Source of the DNA: Candidatus Gastranaerophilales bacterium
GTDB lineage: Bacteria > Cyanobacteriota > Vampirovibrionia > Gastranaerophilales > Gastranaerophilaceae
Direction: 5' to 3'
Length of the DNA stretch: 64,000 nucleotides
Assembly: GCA_944323035.1 (NCBI GenBank)
Contig: CALUQY010000002.1
Coordinates: 62,001-126,000 of the forward strand
The number at the start of each line of letters is the position of its first letter. The stretch's first letter is position 1. This document shows, piece by piece, positions 51,873 through 60,205 of this stretch. Under the pieces are notes generated by a model. The model ran no database searches. It was not told where the DNA came from and saw nothing but the letters and a program-made list of their open reading frames with translations. The position numbers and the translations under genes are program-made.

Positions 51873-52871
51873 ATGAAAGCTGCACAAGTCTTTGGAGATA
51901 AAATAATTATCAACGAAGTTCCGGATGTGGAGCTTGAGGAACGCAAAGGCGCAGTTGTAAAGGTTCTCGGGTGCGGTTTGTGCGGCTCTGATATAGTGAA
52001 ATTCAATCATAGAACAGTTCCTGAGGGAACTGTTCTCGGTCATGAAATTGTTGCACAGATTTTGGAGATAAATTCGGACACTTATTTCAAAGCGGGTGAT
52101 GTAATCGTTACAACACACCATATCCCTTGCGGAAAATGTATTTATTGCAAAAGCGGTCATGTTTCAATGTGCCGCCATTTTAAAGAAACGAATCTTGTTC
52201 CGGGCGGGTTCAGCGAAAAAGTTTTTCTCTCTGAAGAACATCTGCAAAATGTCGCCTACCTTAAGCCGGAAAACCTTACAGACGTGGAAGCTTCATTCTA
52301 CGAACCGCTTTCCTGCTGCGTTCGTGCTGTCCGGCGCGCAGAATTGCCTTCTGAAAGCACTGTCTTGGTTCTGGGTTTAGGCTCAATCGGGATTTTGATG
52401 TCGCAGGCTCTGAAATCTGCCGGCATGAAGGTTTTAGGCTGTGATATTCTGCCTGAAAGGGTAGAACTTTTGAAAAGCTTTGGGGTTGAAGCCGTCGCAG
52501 AGTTAGAGGAGAACTACCGTCCGGATGCGGTATTCTTAACCGCCGGAGCGGATAGAACCGTTGAAATCGCAGTAAAAAGGGTGCGTGATGGCGGAAAGAT
52601 TGTTGTTTTTGCAAGTACGCCAAATAGTTTCCCGTTCCCGAATAATGAGATTTATTATCGCGAATTGACAGTTATGGGAAGTTACTCGCCTGATTTGTGT
52701 GATATGCGAAAATCTCTTGAGCTTTTACAAAGCGGCAGTGTGAAAGTCACGGGGCTTTCAACGGTTTACCCGCCGGAAGAATTGGAACAGGCGATTAAAG
52801 ATACTAAAAGTGCCAAAATTATGAAAGCTTATATTCAAATTGGCGCTTACTTGACAAAATGTGCGAAATAG
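51873..52871 (+). CDS. Zinc-dependent alcohol/polyol dehydrogenase
   Basis: 332 residues from ATG 51873 (the frame also has GTG 51870 overlapping the pilT stop). MDR family: catalytic zinc ligands in 'VLGCGLCGSDIVKFNHRTVP' and 'LGHEIVAQI', structural zinc cysteines in 'HHIPCGKCIYCKSGHVSMCR', NAD(P) site 'TVLVLGLGSIGILMSQALKS'. Similar to sorbitol, threonine or galactitol-phosphate dehydrogenases; exact substrate unknown. Confidence 0.9.
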   Translation: MKAAQVFGDKIIINEVPDVELEERKGAVVKVLGCGLCGSDIVKFNHRTVPEGTVLGHEIVAQILEINSDTYFKAGDVIVTTHHIPCGKCIYCKSGHVSMCRHFKETNLVPGGFSEKVFLSEEHLQNVAYLKPENLTDVEASFYEPLSCCVRAVRRAELPSESTVLVLGLGSIGILMSQALKSAGMKVLGCDILPERVELLKSFGVEAVAELEENYRPDAVFLTAGADRTVEIAVKRVRDGGKIVVFASTPNSFPFPNNEIYYRELTVMGSYSPDLCDMRKSLELLQSGSVKVTGLSTVYPPEELEQAIKDTKSAKIMKAYIQIGAYLTKCAK

Positions 52872-52879
52872 TAAATAAT
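52851..52879 (+). promoter_or_regulatory. Promoter of the candidate antisense RNA
   Basis: TTGACA (52851-52856), 17-bp spacer, AATAAT (52874-52879), inside and just after the last codons of the dehydrogenase gene. Predicted start near 52886. Confidence 0.5.
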
Positions 52880-52885
52880 ATAAAT

Positions 52886-53000
52886 GCAGGGTGAAGCCCT
52901 TAGCGGTTAAGAATGGTGCTAAAGGCTTTCTCCACACCCTACAACAACGCTAAAATAAATTTAAGAACTGCTATAACTGCAATTATAGCAGTTTTTATTT
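52886..53000 (+). ncRNA. Candidate antisense RNA opposite a small hydrophobic peptide gene
   Basis: Runs from the TTGACA-driven start near 52886 to the intrinsic terminator at 52969-53000, about 115 nt. The first half folds into a long stem-loop: AGGGTGAAGCCC... (52889 on) with ...GGCTTTCTCCACACCCT (52924-52941), loop around AGAATGGT. From 52939 on it is complementary to the coding part of the 24-residue peptide mRNA. This matches the architecture of type I antitoxin RNAs. It is prediction only; the transcript could instead be just the 3' end of the dehydrogenase mRNA. Confidence 0.45.
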
Positions 53001-53013
53001 GTTGCTTTGTCAT
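52939..53013 (-). CDS. 24-residue hydrophobic peptide, type I toxin-like
   Basis: ATG at 53013, TAG at 52939-52941. The peptide starts MTKQQIKTAIIAVIAV and ends ILALL: a short polar N-terminus and then one membrane-spanning stretch with Lys near the middle, as in Fst/Ldr/Ibs-like toxins or 'smalltalk'-type peptides. The RBS AGGAGGTG (53018-53025) is the strongest in the window, 7 nt from the ATG. Upstream ACTTCCTCCTCGC (53056-53068) can pair with the RBS region, hiding it. An opposing promoter and terminator give an overlapping antisense RNA. Too short to judge by family; the regulatory layout is the main support. Confidence 0.6.
   Translation of the reverse strand: MTKQQIKTAIIAVIAVLKFILALL
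52969..53000 (+). terminator. Intrinsic terminator (dehydrogenase gene / antisense RNA)
   Basis: AACTGCTATAA-ctgcaa-TTATAGCAGTT followed by TTTATTTG, a perfect 11-bp stem. It lies within the peptide's codons on the other strand. Confidence 0.85.
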
Positions 53014-53092
53014 AGTCTCACCTCCTTCCTTCGCCAATTCTCCAAAATTGCGTGTGCGAGGAGGAAGTGTTGGTGTTTACCCTGCGAAATTC

Positions 53093-53121
53093 ATTATATG
53101 ATAAATTCCAGCCTAGTGCAA
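53093..53121 (-). promoter_or_regulatory. Promoter of the small-peptide mRNA
   Basis: TTGCAC (53116-53121), 17-bp spacer, TATAAT (53093-53098) on the minus strand. The transcript would start near 53086, leaving a 73-nt leader that contains the RBS-hiding hairpin. Confidence 0.65.
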
Positions 53122-53152
53122 TAAATCATCGAACGTGAAAAAATGGGAATGT

Positions 53153-53959
53153 CTATAACTTAACCGGTTCCGGTAGTTCGGTTAGAGGGCAGAAAAGTTT
53201 TGAGGCTTCCATAAAGTTTTCGGGGTTTGAGGAAACGTAGAATTTTTCACTTCCTTGTCCGCATTTGTTCAAAAGTCCGTTCATTTCCAAATCGTTTTTT
53301 ATAAATTCCGCAAAGTATTTCGACGGGTCGATTAAATCTTTTTCAGGGTAGAAGTTTTTAATAATTCCGGTCAAATAAGGATAATGTGTACAGCCAAGGA
53401 CTATGCGTTGAGGCCGGTGCAGGCTCATTTCATTTAACCTTTCTTTAATTTGCAAAAGGCTTTGCGGCTGATTGAGCCGGTGTTCTTCCACTATTCTGAC
53501 CCAGTCGGGACAGGAGATTTCAAAAATTTGCATCTCAGGATTGAGTTTGTTAATTTCACGCGAATAGGCGTGGGAATTTATCGTTGCAGGGGTCGCAAAA
53601 ACGCCGAGTCTTTCAACGGGAAGGTTTGAGATAACTTTTGCAACGGATTGAATAATCGGATAAATTTTGAAATCGTAGTCGTTTTTCAAGACATCGTAGG
53701 TCATTGCAGAAGTTGTGTTGCACGCCATGACAACGGCTTTAACTTTGCGGCGGGAAAAGTAGTCAAAAATTTTGCGTGCGATTTCGATTAACTCTTCTTT
53801 TGTTTTTTCGCCGTAGGGCATGTTAATCGTGTCGCCGAAATAGAGGTAGTCCTCGTCAGGCAAAAGTTTTTTGACCTCTTTATAGACGGTCAGGCCGCCG
53901 ACACCGGAATCGAAAAACGCGATTGGCAATTCTTTTTCACACTTATCACTCTTGTCCAA
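53153..53959 (-). CDS. murI: Glutamate racemase
   Basis: Makes D-glutamate for peptidoglycan. 268 residues, TTG start at 53959 overlapping the amidase gene by 14 nt. Motifs: 'IAFFDSGVGGLTVYKEV', 'LYFGDTINMPYGEKTKEEL', catalytic cysteines in 'AVVMACNTTSAMTYDVL' and 'RIVLGCTHYPYLTGII'. Operon with the amidase fits cell-wall metabolism. Confidence 0.95.
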   Translation of the reverse strand: MDKSDKCEKELPIAFFDSGVGGLTVYKEVKKLLPDEDYLYFGDTINMPYGEKTKEELIEIARKIFDYFSRRKVKAVVMACNTTSAMTYDVLKNDYDFKIYPIIQSVAKVISNLPVERLGVFATPATINSHAYSREINKLNPEMQIFEISCPDWVRIVEEHRLNQPQSLLQIKERLNEMSLHRPQRIVLGCTHYPYLTGIIKNFYPEKDLIDPSKYFAEFIKNDLEMNGLLNKCGQGSEKFYVSSNPENFMEASKLFCPLTELPEPVKL

Positions 53960-55802
53960 AATAGTTTAATACTCCCTCAACAATAGCTTTTGCTGTTTCC
54001 TGTTTTCTCTTTTCCGTTGTGAGTAATTTCTGTTCTGCTTCGTTTGAAATAAATCCGATTTCGCAGAGTATTGCAGGAATGTCTGTATGATTTATAACAT
54101 AAAATTTAGACTTAAACAAGCCTCTGTCAAAAGGTTTTAAATTACTGATTAAAGCTTCGTGGACGGCTTGAGCAAGCCCCATACTTTCCTGATGATAGTA
54201 GTGGGTTTCAATACCTTCGATTTCCGGTTTTACGCTGGAATTTACGTGAATGCTTACAAAAACATCACCTTTTTTATCGGCGCTTATTGCAACGCGGTCT
54301 TGCAGCGAAACGTATTCGTCGTTACTGCGGGTCATGATAACTTTGTGCCCGAGTTTGGTTAATTCTTTTTGAACCTTTTTAGCAACATCAAGGGTTATAT
54401 CTTTTTCGTTAATATCACCTCTGATTGCGCCGTAGTCGGTTCCGCCGTGTCCGGCGTCAATGATAATCCGTTTGGAAGGGATTTTGCTTGACGGAACATT
54501 AAATAGTTGTTTTTTGCTTCTAGGTGTTTCTTTGAGAACGACTTTAATGGATTTGCCGTCAGCGCCGAGGTAGGTGTTAACAAGAGAATCCTGTCTTAGC
54601 GGAAGAAAAATTCTGACACCCGGGCCTTTTTCAGAACAGATAACCTTTGCTATTCCGAAGAAAGAGCCGGCAAAGATTGCGTGAAAATCTTCTTCGCTGA
54701 ATTTACTTACGTTATAGAGGGTTAAAATCAGGGCGTTATTTTTTCTGTCAACGCTGTGAACAACCGGATAGTCAAAATTCAGCGTCATAGTCTGCGTGAG
54801 GTCATTAATTTCTGCCGGAAGGTATTGAATTGCCTGCGCGCAGCCCTGAATTAACTGTGAGGTGTCATAGGTTTTCTGGTTAATGAAAAGAACGGACTGG
54901 TTATCCGCAGAGATTACCGGAACGTAGTCATCAACGTTGTTGGTGTATATGACCGCACGGATTTTGTTTATTGAAAACTGTCCGATTGCAATTTTGTCGG
55001 TTTCATTAATTTGATATTCTTTATTTCTGACCTCCTGCGCGGAGAGAGCGTTCGGGAAATCATAGATTAATCTGGTCGGGTTTGAAAGCACCATTGGTTT
55101 TTCAAACGTCATTTCGCCGAACCCGCTCAGAAGTACAGAATTTGGTTTTGTTGTTACGTTATTAAGATAGTATTTTGTGTTAAGCCTGAATTTTTTAAAA
55201 TCCGGTTCGTCTTTTTGCTGCGCGGGTTTGACTGTTTGTTGCGGCTGAACATTGAACGCATTCTGAATTTCATCAGCCATACTGACAGCAGGTGCGGGTT
55301 CCGGATAAACTACCTTCAAGTTTTCGTAAAAATCGCTTGACGAGGCGTGTTCATCACGGTAAATGTGCTGGTAATAATCGTTCTGGATTTCGTTACCGTT
55401 CAGGCGCATTATGATATTATTTTTTATTCTGTAGAATTTTATATCCTGAAAAAGTTTGTCGTTTTTCGGATAGAAAACAATACGCACGATATTTGGATTA
55501 GTCTGGAACTGGCTTATGAAAATGCGGTCAAAGTTGCCGTTATGAAAAATCCAGTCTTGTTTCGGAATTGTGAGTATGGTCGACTCTAAATCAAAATAGT
55601 ACCTTGTCGGATTTTCGAGTTTTTTTAAGACAATGTGTTCCGCAATATTCCCGTCAAAAGTATCTTTTGCGCTGAGAGTGATAATAGCATTCGACAGGTC
55701 ATAATTCGCGGATGTCACCTTAAAATCAGCACTAAAAGCCGGCAGGGTGAATATAAAAAACATTATTAAAAACAGTTTTAGAAAATGAAAAAATTTCTTC
55801 AT
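53946..55802 (-). CDS. N-acetylmuramoyl-L-alanine amidase with AMIN domains (AmiC-like)
   Basis: 618 residues from ATG 55802, with a signal peptide (MKKFFHFLKLFLIMFFIFTL, then PAFSA). The long N-terminal part contains AMIN-type beta domains that bind peptidoglycan or septal sites. The C-terminus is an Amidase_3 domain with zinc ligands and catalytic Glu: 'IIIDAGHGGTDYGAIRGDIN', EKD, 'GDVFVSIHVNSS', 'ILCEIGFISNEAEQKLL'. It splits daughter cells in diderm bacteria and cyanobacteria. The promoter TTGCTT-17-TATAAT (55810-55838) ends 7 nt before the ATG, suggesting a leaderless mRNA. Confidence 0.92.
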   Translation of the reverse strand: MKKFFHFLKLFLIMFFIFTLPAFSADFKVTSANYDLSNAIITLSAKDTFDGNIAEHIVLKKLENPTRYYFDLESTILTIPKQDWIFHNGNFDRIFISQFQTNPNIVRIVFYPKNDKLFQDIKFYRIKNNIIMRLNGNEIQNDYYQHIYRDEHASSSDFYENLKVVYPEPAPAVSMADEIQNAFNVQPQQTVKPAQQKDEPDFKKFRLNTKYYLNNVTTKPNSVLLSGFGEMTFEKPMVLSNPTRLIYDFPNALSAQEVRNKEYQINETDKIAIGQFSINKIRAVIYTNNVDDYVPVISADNQSVLFINQKTYDTSQLIQGCAQAIQYLPAEINDLTQTMTLNFDYPVVHSVDRKNNALILTLYNVSKFSEEDFHAIFAGSFFGIAKVICSEKGPGVRIFLPLRQDSLVNTYLGADGKSIKVVLKETPRSKKQLFNVPSSKIPSKRIIIDAGHGGTDYGAIRGDINEKDITLDVAKKVQKELTKLGHKVIMTRSNDEYVSLQDRVAISADKKGDVFVSIHVNSSVKPEIEGIETHYYHQESMGLAQAVHEALISNLKPFDRGLFKSKFYVINHTDIPAILCEIGFISNEAEQKLLTTEKRKQETAKAIVEGVLNYFGQE

Positions 55803-56185
55803 ATTAAAAATTATACCCCCGTACAAACCGGTAAGCAAAAATGTTAAGAATATTCAAATATCCCGAAAAAGACTCACGCTTATCGTGAACCAGGTCGGTT
55901 GGGCTTGCAAGCCCAACTTACAAAATCACACTTTTCGCCGGCGGCTCCCGCGCCCTGTGGAGATGTAAAAATTTATAAATGGCACAAAATGCCTACTATA
56001 CAAAATCTCTATTATATGCTACTATATTTTTAGATGTAGTAGATAAATATTTTTTATAATTTATGCAATGAAATAATCTTAATTAATTTTATATAAATAA
56101 TTTTTAATTTAAGGGTATACCTGATAGGTTATATGTGTCAGGCATTGTATATCTTATTAAAAAATAGAAAAGGATAAGAGCATAT
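55803..56185. other. Gene-free stretch with a palindromic repeat
   Basis: The 383 bp between the divergent amidase and rny genes hold the amidase promoter, the palindrome GTTGGGCTTGCAAGCCCAAC (55898-55917), a short GC-rich patch (CGCCGGCGGCTCCCGCGCCC) and then AT-rich DNA that must contain the rny promoter. I see no ORF or RNA gene. Confidence 0.6.
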
Positions 56186-57709
56186 ATGACTAACATTTTA
56201 TTAGTTATTGCTGTCATTGCGGTGATAGGCTTGACAGTTGTGCTGTTTTCGCAGCAGGCTAAGGTTAAAAAAGCTTTAGCCGAGGTGGAGTTTCAGAAGC
56301 AGTCTATCTCTGAAAAAGAAAACCTCCTGTTAAAAGAAGCGCGAATTAAAGCAAAAGAAGAATTACAATCCGACAGGGAAAAACTTAACGAAGAAGAGAG
56401 AGAAAGACGTCAGGAATTTGCAAGATTAGAACAAAAACTTATTAAAAAAGAGGATATGCTTGAAGATAAAATTCAGGAATATACCGAAAAAGATTTGCAG
56501 GTTCAAAGAAAACTTGACGAATTATTGGAAAAAGAAGATTATCTGGCAGACATTGTTCAAAAACAAACTGAAGAACTCGAAAAAATTTCAGGGCTTTCTG
56601 CCGAGGACGCTAAGAAAATGCTCTTAGAGCAGATTAAAAACGATTTAGCGCAAGAACAGATGCAATTAATAAGAGAAAATGAAGCTAAAATAAGAGAGAT
56701 TTCTCAGGAAAAAGCAAAAGAAATTCTCTCTACAACTATGCAAAGATGTATGATTGAACAGGTTGTTGAAACAACAGTTTCAGTTGTTGCTCTGCCAAAC
56801 GATGAGATGAAGGGGCGGATTATCGGACGTGAAGGCCGCAACATCAGAACGCTTGAAACCTTGACCGGCGTTGACTTAATCATTGACGATACTCCGGAAG
56901 CAGTCGTACTTTCCGGTTTTGATCCTATCCGCCGCGAGATTGCTAAATTAACGCTTGAAAAACTTATCGTTGACGGACGTATTCACCCTGTGAGAATTGA
57001 AGAAACTGTTGAAAAGGCCAGAGAAGAAATTGATAAAAAAATCTGGCATGAAGGTGAAAACGCCGTTCTTGAAATGGGTGTTATGGGCTTGAATAAAGAG
57101 TTAATCAAAACTTTGGGCCGTCTTTACTACAGAACAAGCTACGGGCAAAATGTTTTGAAGCACTCAATAGAAGTCGGCGCGATTGCCGGCATGCTTGCCG
57201 CTGAAATCGGCGCAAATGTAGCCGTTGCAAAACGTGCGGGACTTTTGCACGATATCGGTAAGGCAGTTGACCAGACTCAGGAAGGTACGCATATTCAGCT
57301 GGGTGTGGAACTCGCACACCGCTACGGTGAAAAACCTGAAATTATTCACGCAATTGAAGCTCACCACGATGACGTTGTTGCAAACACAATAGAAGCGGTT
57401 CTTGTAAAAATTGCAGATGCGATTTCTGCCGGCCGCCCTGGTGCCAGACGTGACACGCTGGAAATTTATATCAAACGTCTGCAAAAAATTGAAGAAATCG
57501 TTAATAGCTACGAAGGTATCAAGCAATCCTTTGCGGTTCAGGCAGGACGCGAGGTTAGAATTATCGTTCAGGCAGAAATGTTTGACGACCTTGCTTCTCA
57601 AAAGCTTGCGCGCGATGTTGCAAAACGTATCGAAGATGAACTCGATTATCCGGGACAAATCAGAGTTACGGTTGTCCGTGAGTTCAGAACTACTGAAATC
57701 GCAAAATAA
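56186..57709 (+). CDS. rny: Ribonuclease Y
   Basis: Membrane-anchored endoribonuclease that starts mRNA decay. 507 residues: N-terminal membrane helix (residues 2-22), long coiled coil (about 25-190), KH domain ('[20 protein letters not shown]') and HD domain ('[20 protein letters not shown]', '[15 protein letters not shown]' with the HD pair, '[20 protein letters not shown]'). RBS AAAGGATAAG. It is followed by ymdB, a common pairing. Confidence 0.97.
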   Translation: MTNILLVIAVIAVIGLTVVLFSQQAKVKKALAEVEFQKQSISEKENLLLKEARIKAKEELQSDREKLNEEERERRQEFARLEQKLIKKEDMLEDKIQEYTEKDLQVQRKLDELLEKEDYLADIVQKQTEELEKISGLSAEDAKKMLLEQIKNDLAQEQMQLIRENEAKIREISQEKAKEILSTTMQRCMIEQVVETTVSVVALPNDEMKGRIIGREGRNIRTLETLTGVDLIIDDTPEAVVLSGFDPIRREIAKLTLEKLIVDGRIHPVRIEETVEKAREEIDKKIWHEGENAVLEMGVMGLNKELIKTLGRLYYRTSYGQNVLKHSIEVGAIAGMLAAEIGANVAVAKRAGLLHDIGKAVDQTQEGTHIQLGVELAHRYGEKPEIIHAIEAHHDDVVANTIEAVLVKIADAISAGRPGARRDTLEIYIKRLQKIEEIVNSYEGIKQSFAVQAGREVRIIVQAEMFDDLASQKLARDVAKRIEDELDYPGQIRVTVVREFRTTEIAK

Positions 57710-57711
57710 GC

Positions 57712-57815
57712 CGAGCAGAGCCACGAGCAGCTTTGCTGCGAGAGTCGGGCGCGCGACGCGGGAGACCGCGTTCTTCCGCGCAAGCGTGAGCGGTGGCGTT
57801 TAATGCGAGGCGCAA
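57712..57815 (-). repeat. GC-rich dispersed repeat
   Basis: Between rny and the YmdB-like gene. On the minus strand it carries CGCCTCGCATTAAACGCC, close to CGCCTCGCGTTAAACGGC of the 41.6-42.1 kb block, plus the inner GAGCAG-ctttg-CTGC hairpin. Confidence 0.6.
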
Positions 57816-57831
57816 ATGGTAAAGGGAAATC

Positions 57832-58665
57832 ATGACAGTCGAAAATAAATCTACTATAAAAATATTATTTTTCGGTGATATGGTCGGTAAACCGGGTAGG
57901 CTTGCCGTCCGTGATTTCCTTGCCCAAAATAAAGACAATTACGATTTTATAATTGCAAACGGCGAAAATGCCTCTCACGGCTTCGGGCTTACTTTAAAGA
58001 ATTATAATAATTTACTGGATTTCGGGATTAATTGTATAACTTCCGGCAACCATATCTGGGATAAAAAAGATATCTGGGAATATATTGATACTGCCGAAAA
58101 TCTGGTGCGTCCGCTGAATTATCCGAATGGAACCAGAGGGCAGGGTTGGCGGATTTTTGAAATTGCAAATGGTGTTAAAATCGGCGTAATTAATTTTTTA
58201 GGACGTGTTTTCATGAGTCCTGTTGATTCACAGTGGGAACTTGCAAAAGAAGCAATAGCAGAAATTAAAAAAGAAACACCGATTGTTATTATTGATTTTC
58301 ACGCGGAAGCAACTGCGGAAAAAATCTGTTTTGCAAAATACTGCTCGGAACTCGGGGCAAGCGCTTTCTTTGGAACGCATACCCATGTTCAAACAGCAGA
58401 CGAAAAGATTTTAAACGATAAAATGGCATACATTACAGACGCCGGTTTTTGCGGCGCGTCAGACAGCGTTATAGGTATGGAATACAAAGCTTCGCTCAAC
58501 AGATTTTTAACCTGTATGCCCGAACGTTATGATGTAGCTGACAGTAAAGAAGTACAAATTAATGCCGCGGAAGTTGAAATTGACACCGCCACAGGCTATG
58601 CTGTTGCTATAAAAAGGATTTCTTGTAATAGTAAACTAGAGGAAAATAAGGATCATGAAAATTGA
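57832..58665 (+). CDS. ymdB: YmdB-type metallophosphoesterase (TIGR00282)
   Basis: 277 residues. Dinuclear metal motifs 'LFFGDMVGKPGRLAVRDFL', 'FIIANGENASHGFGLT', 'CITSGNHIWDKKDIWEY', 'IVIIDFHAEATAEKICF' and 'FFGTHTHVQTADEKI'. In Bacillus, YmdB is a 2',3'-cyclic nucleotide phosphodiesterase affecting biofilm and motility, and its gene also follows rny. The last codons overlap the next PHP gene by 11 nt. Confidence 0.94.
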   Translation: MTVENKSTIKILFFGDMVGKPGRLAVRDFLAQNKDNYDFIIANGENASHGFGLTLKNYNNLLDFGINCITSGNHIWDKKDIWEYIDTAENLVRPLNYPNGTRGQGWRIFEIANGVKIGVINFLGRVFMSPVDSQWELAKEAIAEIKKETPIVIIDFHAEATAEKICFAKYCSELGASAFFGTHTHVQTADEKILNDKMAYITDAGFCGASDSVIGMEYKASLNRFLTCMPERYDVADSKEVQINAAEVEIDTATGYAVAIKRISCNSKLEENKDHEN

Positions 58666-59509
58666 CTTACATGTGCATACCCTTTATTCAGACGGTGTGT
58701 ACTCGCCCGAAAAAATAGTTGATACCGCAATAGATGTCGGGTTACAGGCAATCTCTTTGACTGATCACGATAATGTCTTATCGTATCAGGTGGCACAGGA
58801 TTACATCAAAGAAAAAAATCTTGCTGATAAGCTTGAAATAATCCGCGGCGTTGAAATCAATACTTTATATAAAAATTATGAAGTTCATATTCTGGGTTAC
58901 TTTATGGATTGCGACAACAGCGATTTTCAAAATTTGTTAAAGACCCAGCAGCAGGCGCGTGTCGCCCAGACAAAAGAAATTATTACGCTTCTTGCCAAAA
59001 AAGAAGGCATAAGAATTAAATATGACGATATTCAAAAACAGGTTGCCCCGGGCGGCAGTATCGGGCGTCCGCATATTGCAAAAGCTATTGCAAACGCCGG
59101 CGGAACAAGTAATGTTATTGAAGCTTATGCAAAATATATTAATGATTCTTCGCCTGTATATGTACCGAGAAAAACGGTTTCTCCATACGATGCAGTAGAA
59201 GTTATATACGGCGCCGGCGGGGTTCCTGTCATTGCGCACCCGTATGATATTGATATCGCCGAAAAACTTATTAAAAATCTCATGACCTGCGGTTTGAGAG
59301 GGATTGAGGCGTATCATAGAAAACATTCTCCGGCCTGCGTGGAATATTTTTCTTCTATGGCAGAAGAGTTAGGCCTGATTGTGACGGGCGGTTCGGATTT
59401 TCACGCGCCGAACTCTCTGAACGGTCAGATTGTGTTAGGTAAAAATTTTGTTCCTGAATGGATTTATGATAAACTTGTTCAGGAAAAGAAGATGATGGAT
59501 ATGGCATAA
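58655..59509 (+). CDS. PHP-domain phosphoesterase (RNase AM / YciV-like)
   Basis: 284 residues. 'IDLHVHTLYSDGVYSPEKIV', 'AISLTDHDNVLSYQVA', 'IRGVEINTLYKNYEVHILGY', 'GGSIGRPHIAKAIANAGG', 'GVPVIAHPYDIDIAEKL' and 'IVTGGSDFHAPN' give the full PHP metal-ligand set with the typical inserted domain of YciV/RnaM (3',5'-nucleotide bisphosphate phosphatase and 5'-3' RNA trimming). Cotranscribed with rny-ymdB, suggesting an RNA-decay link. Confidence 0.92.
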   Translation: MKIDLHVHTLYSDGVYSPEKIVDTAIDVGLQAISLTDHDNVLSYQVAQDYIKEKNLADKLEIIRGVEINTLYKNYEVHILGYFMDCDNSDFQNLLKTQQQARVAQTKEIITLLAKKEGIRIKYDDIQKQVAPGGSIGRPHIAKAIANAGGTSNVIEAYAKYINDSSPVYVPRKTVSPYDAVEVIYGAGGVPVIAHPYDIDIAEKLIKNLMTCGLRGIEAYHRKHSPACVEYFSSMAEELGLIVTGGSDFHAPNSLNGQIVLGKNFVPEWIYDKLVQEKKMMDMA

Positions 59510-59563
59510 ATCCCTGAAGCACGTCTGATGTGTTGAAGGTTAAATCAATGGAGAGTTGCATTG

Positions 59564-60205
59564 ATGAAATTTTGGAAGTTCTGGAAAATTGAATATACTC
59601 TGACTTTCTTTGCAATATTTGCGATATTTGTACTGCTTTTGCCGACAACTATTCAAAACGCAAGGCAGGCGAGCCTGATTTCGAGGTGGAATGAAAAATA
59701 TAACCGCGTAACTTATATGTTTTCGGTTCTGAAAACCCATGCAAATGAGGAAATCATCAAAAGCCTTAAACGTGCAAAGACAAATGAAGAACGGACAAAA
59801 CTTTTGATTTTGTTGATGCAGCCATATTTAAGGATTTCTACAAATAATGTTCCGACGCGGCACTATCATCCGAAATTTATGAATAATTCAAAGATAAATA
59901 AGGATGAATATTATTATTTTAAAGATTTTTATTTTGCAGAAAATAATACAATTATCGGGATAAAAGAACTTGAACAGCGTAATGCTGATGATCCGCTGTT
60001 TCTGCTGATGTTTGATATGAATGGTCTTTTGCCGCCAAATCGCTGGGGCAAGGACATTTTTGGTATAAATATTTATAGTGAAGGTCATATTGAACCCTTT
60101 GGCAAACAATTTGATATGGCAGATTTAAAGCTGGATTGTTCTGACAGAGGGCTGGGGATTAATTGTTCGTATTATTATATTATAGGCGGTGGTTTTGATG
60201 AATAA
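59564..60205 (+). CDS. Pilin-like membrane protein without a clear prepilin site
   Basis: 213 residues from ATG 59564 (RBS GGAGAG). A single N-terminal hydrophobic helix ('YTLTFFAIFAIFVLLLPTTI') leads into QNARQASLISRWNEKYNRV, the order seen in type IV pilin-like proteins, and the later 'LLMFDMNGLLPPNRWGKDIF' matches their D-x-NG...GKD core. But the G-F/Y-T-x-x-E cleavage motif is missing (KIEYTLTF instead). It may be an uncleaved pseudopilin. Two cysteines near the C-terminus could form a disulphide. Confidence 0.65.
   Translation: MKFWKFWKIEYTLTFFAIFAIFVLLLPTTIQNARQASLISRWNEKYNRVTYMFSVLKTHANEEIIKSLKRAKTNEERTKLLILLMQPYLRISTNNVPTRHYHPKFMNNSKINKDEYYYFKDFYFAENNTIIGIKELEQRNADDPLFLLMFDMNGLLPPNRWGKDIFGINIYSEGHIEPFGKQFDMADLKLDCSDRGLGINCSYYYIIGGGFDE

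Noticed and set aside
52913-53101. Plus-strand 62-residue frame opposite the small peptide
   Set aside because: No RBS, crosses an intrinsic terminator, and its hydrophobic look comes from being antisense to the peptide gene, which has a far better RBS and promoter.
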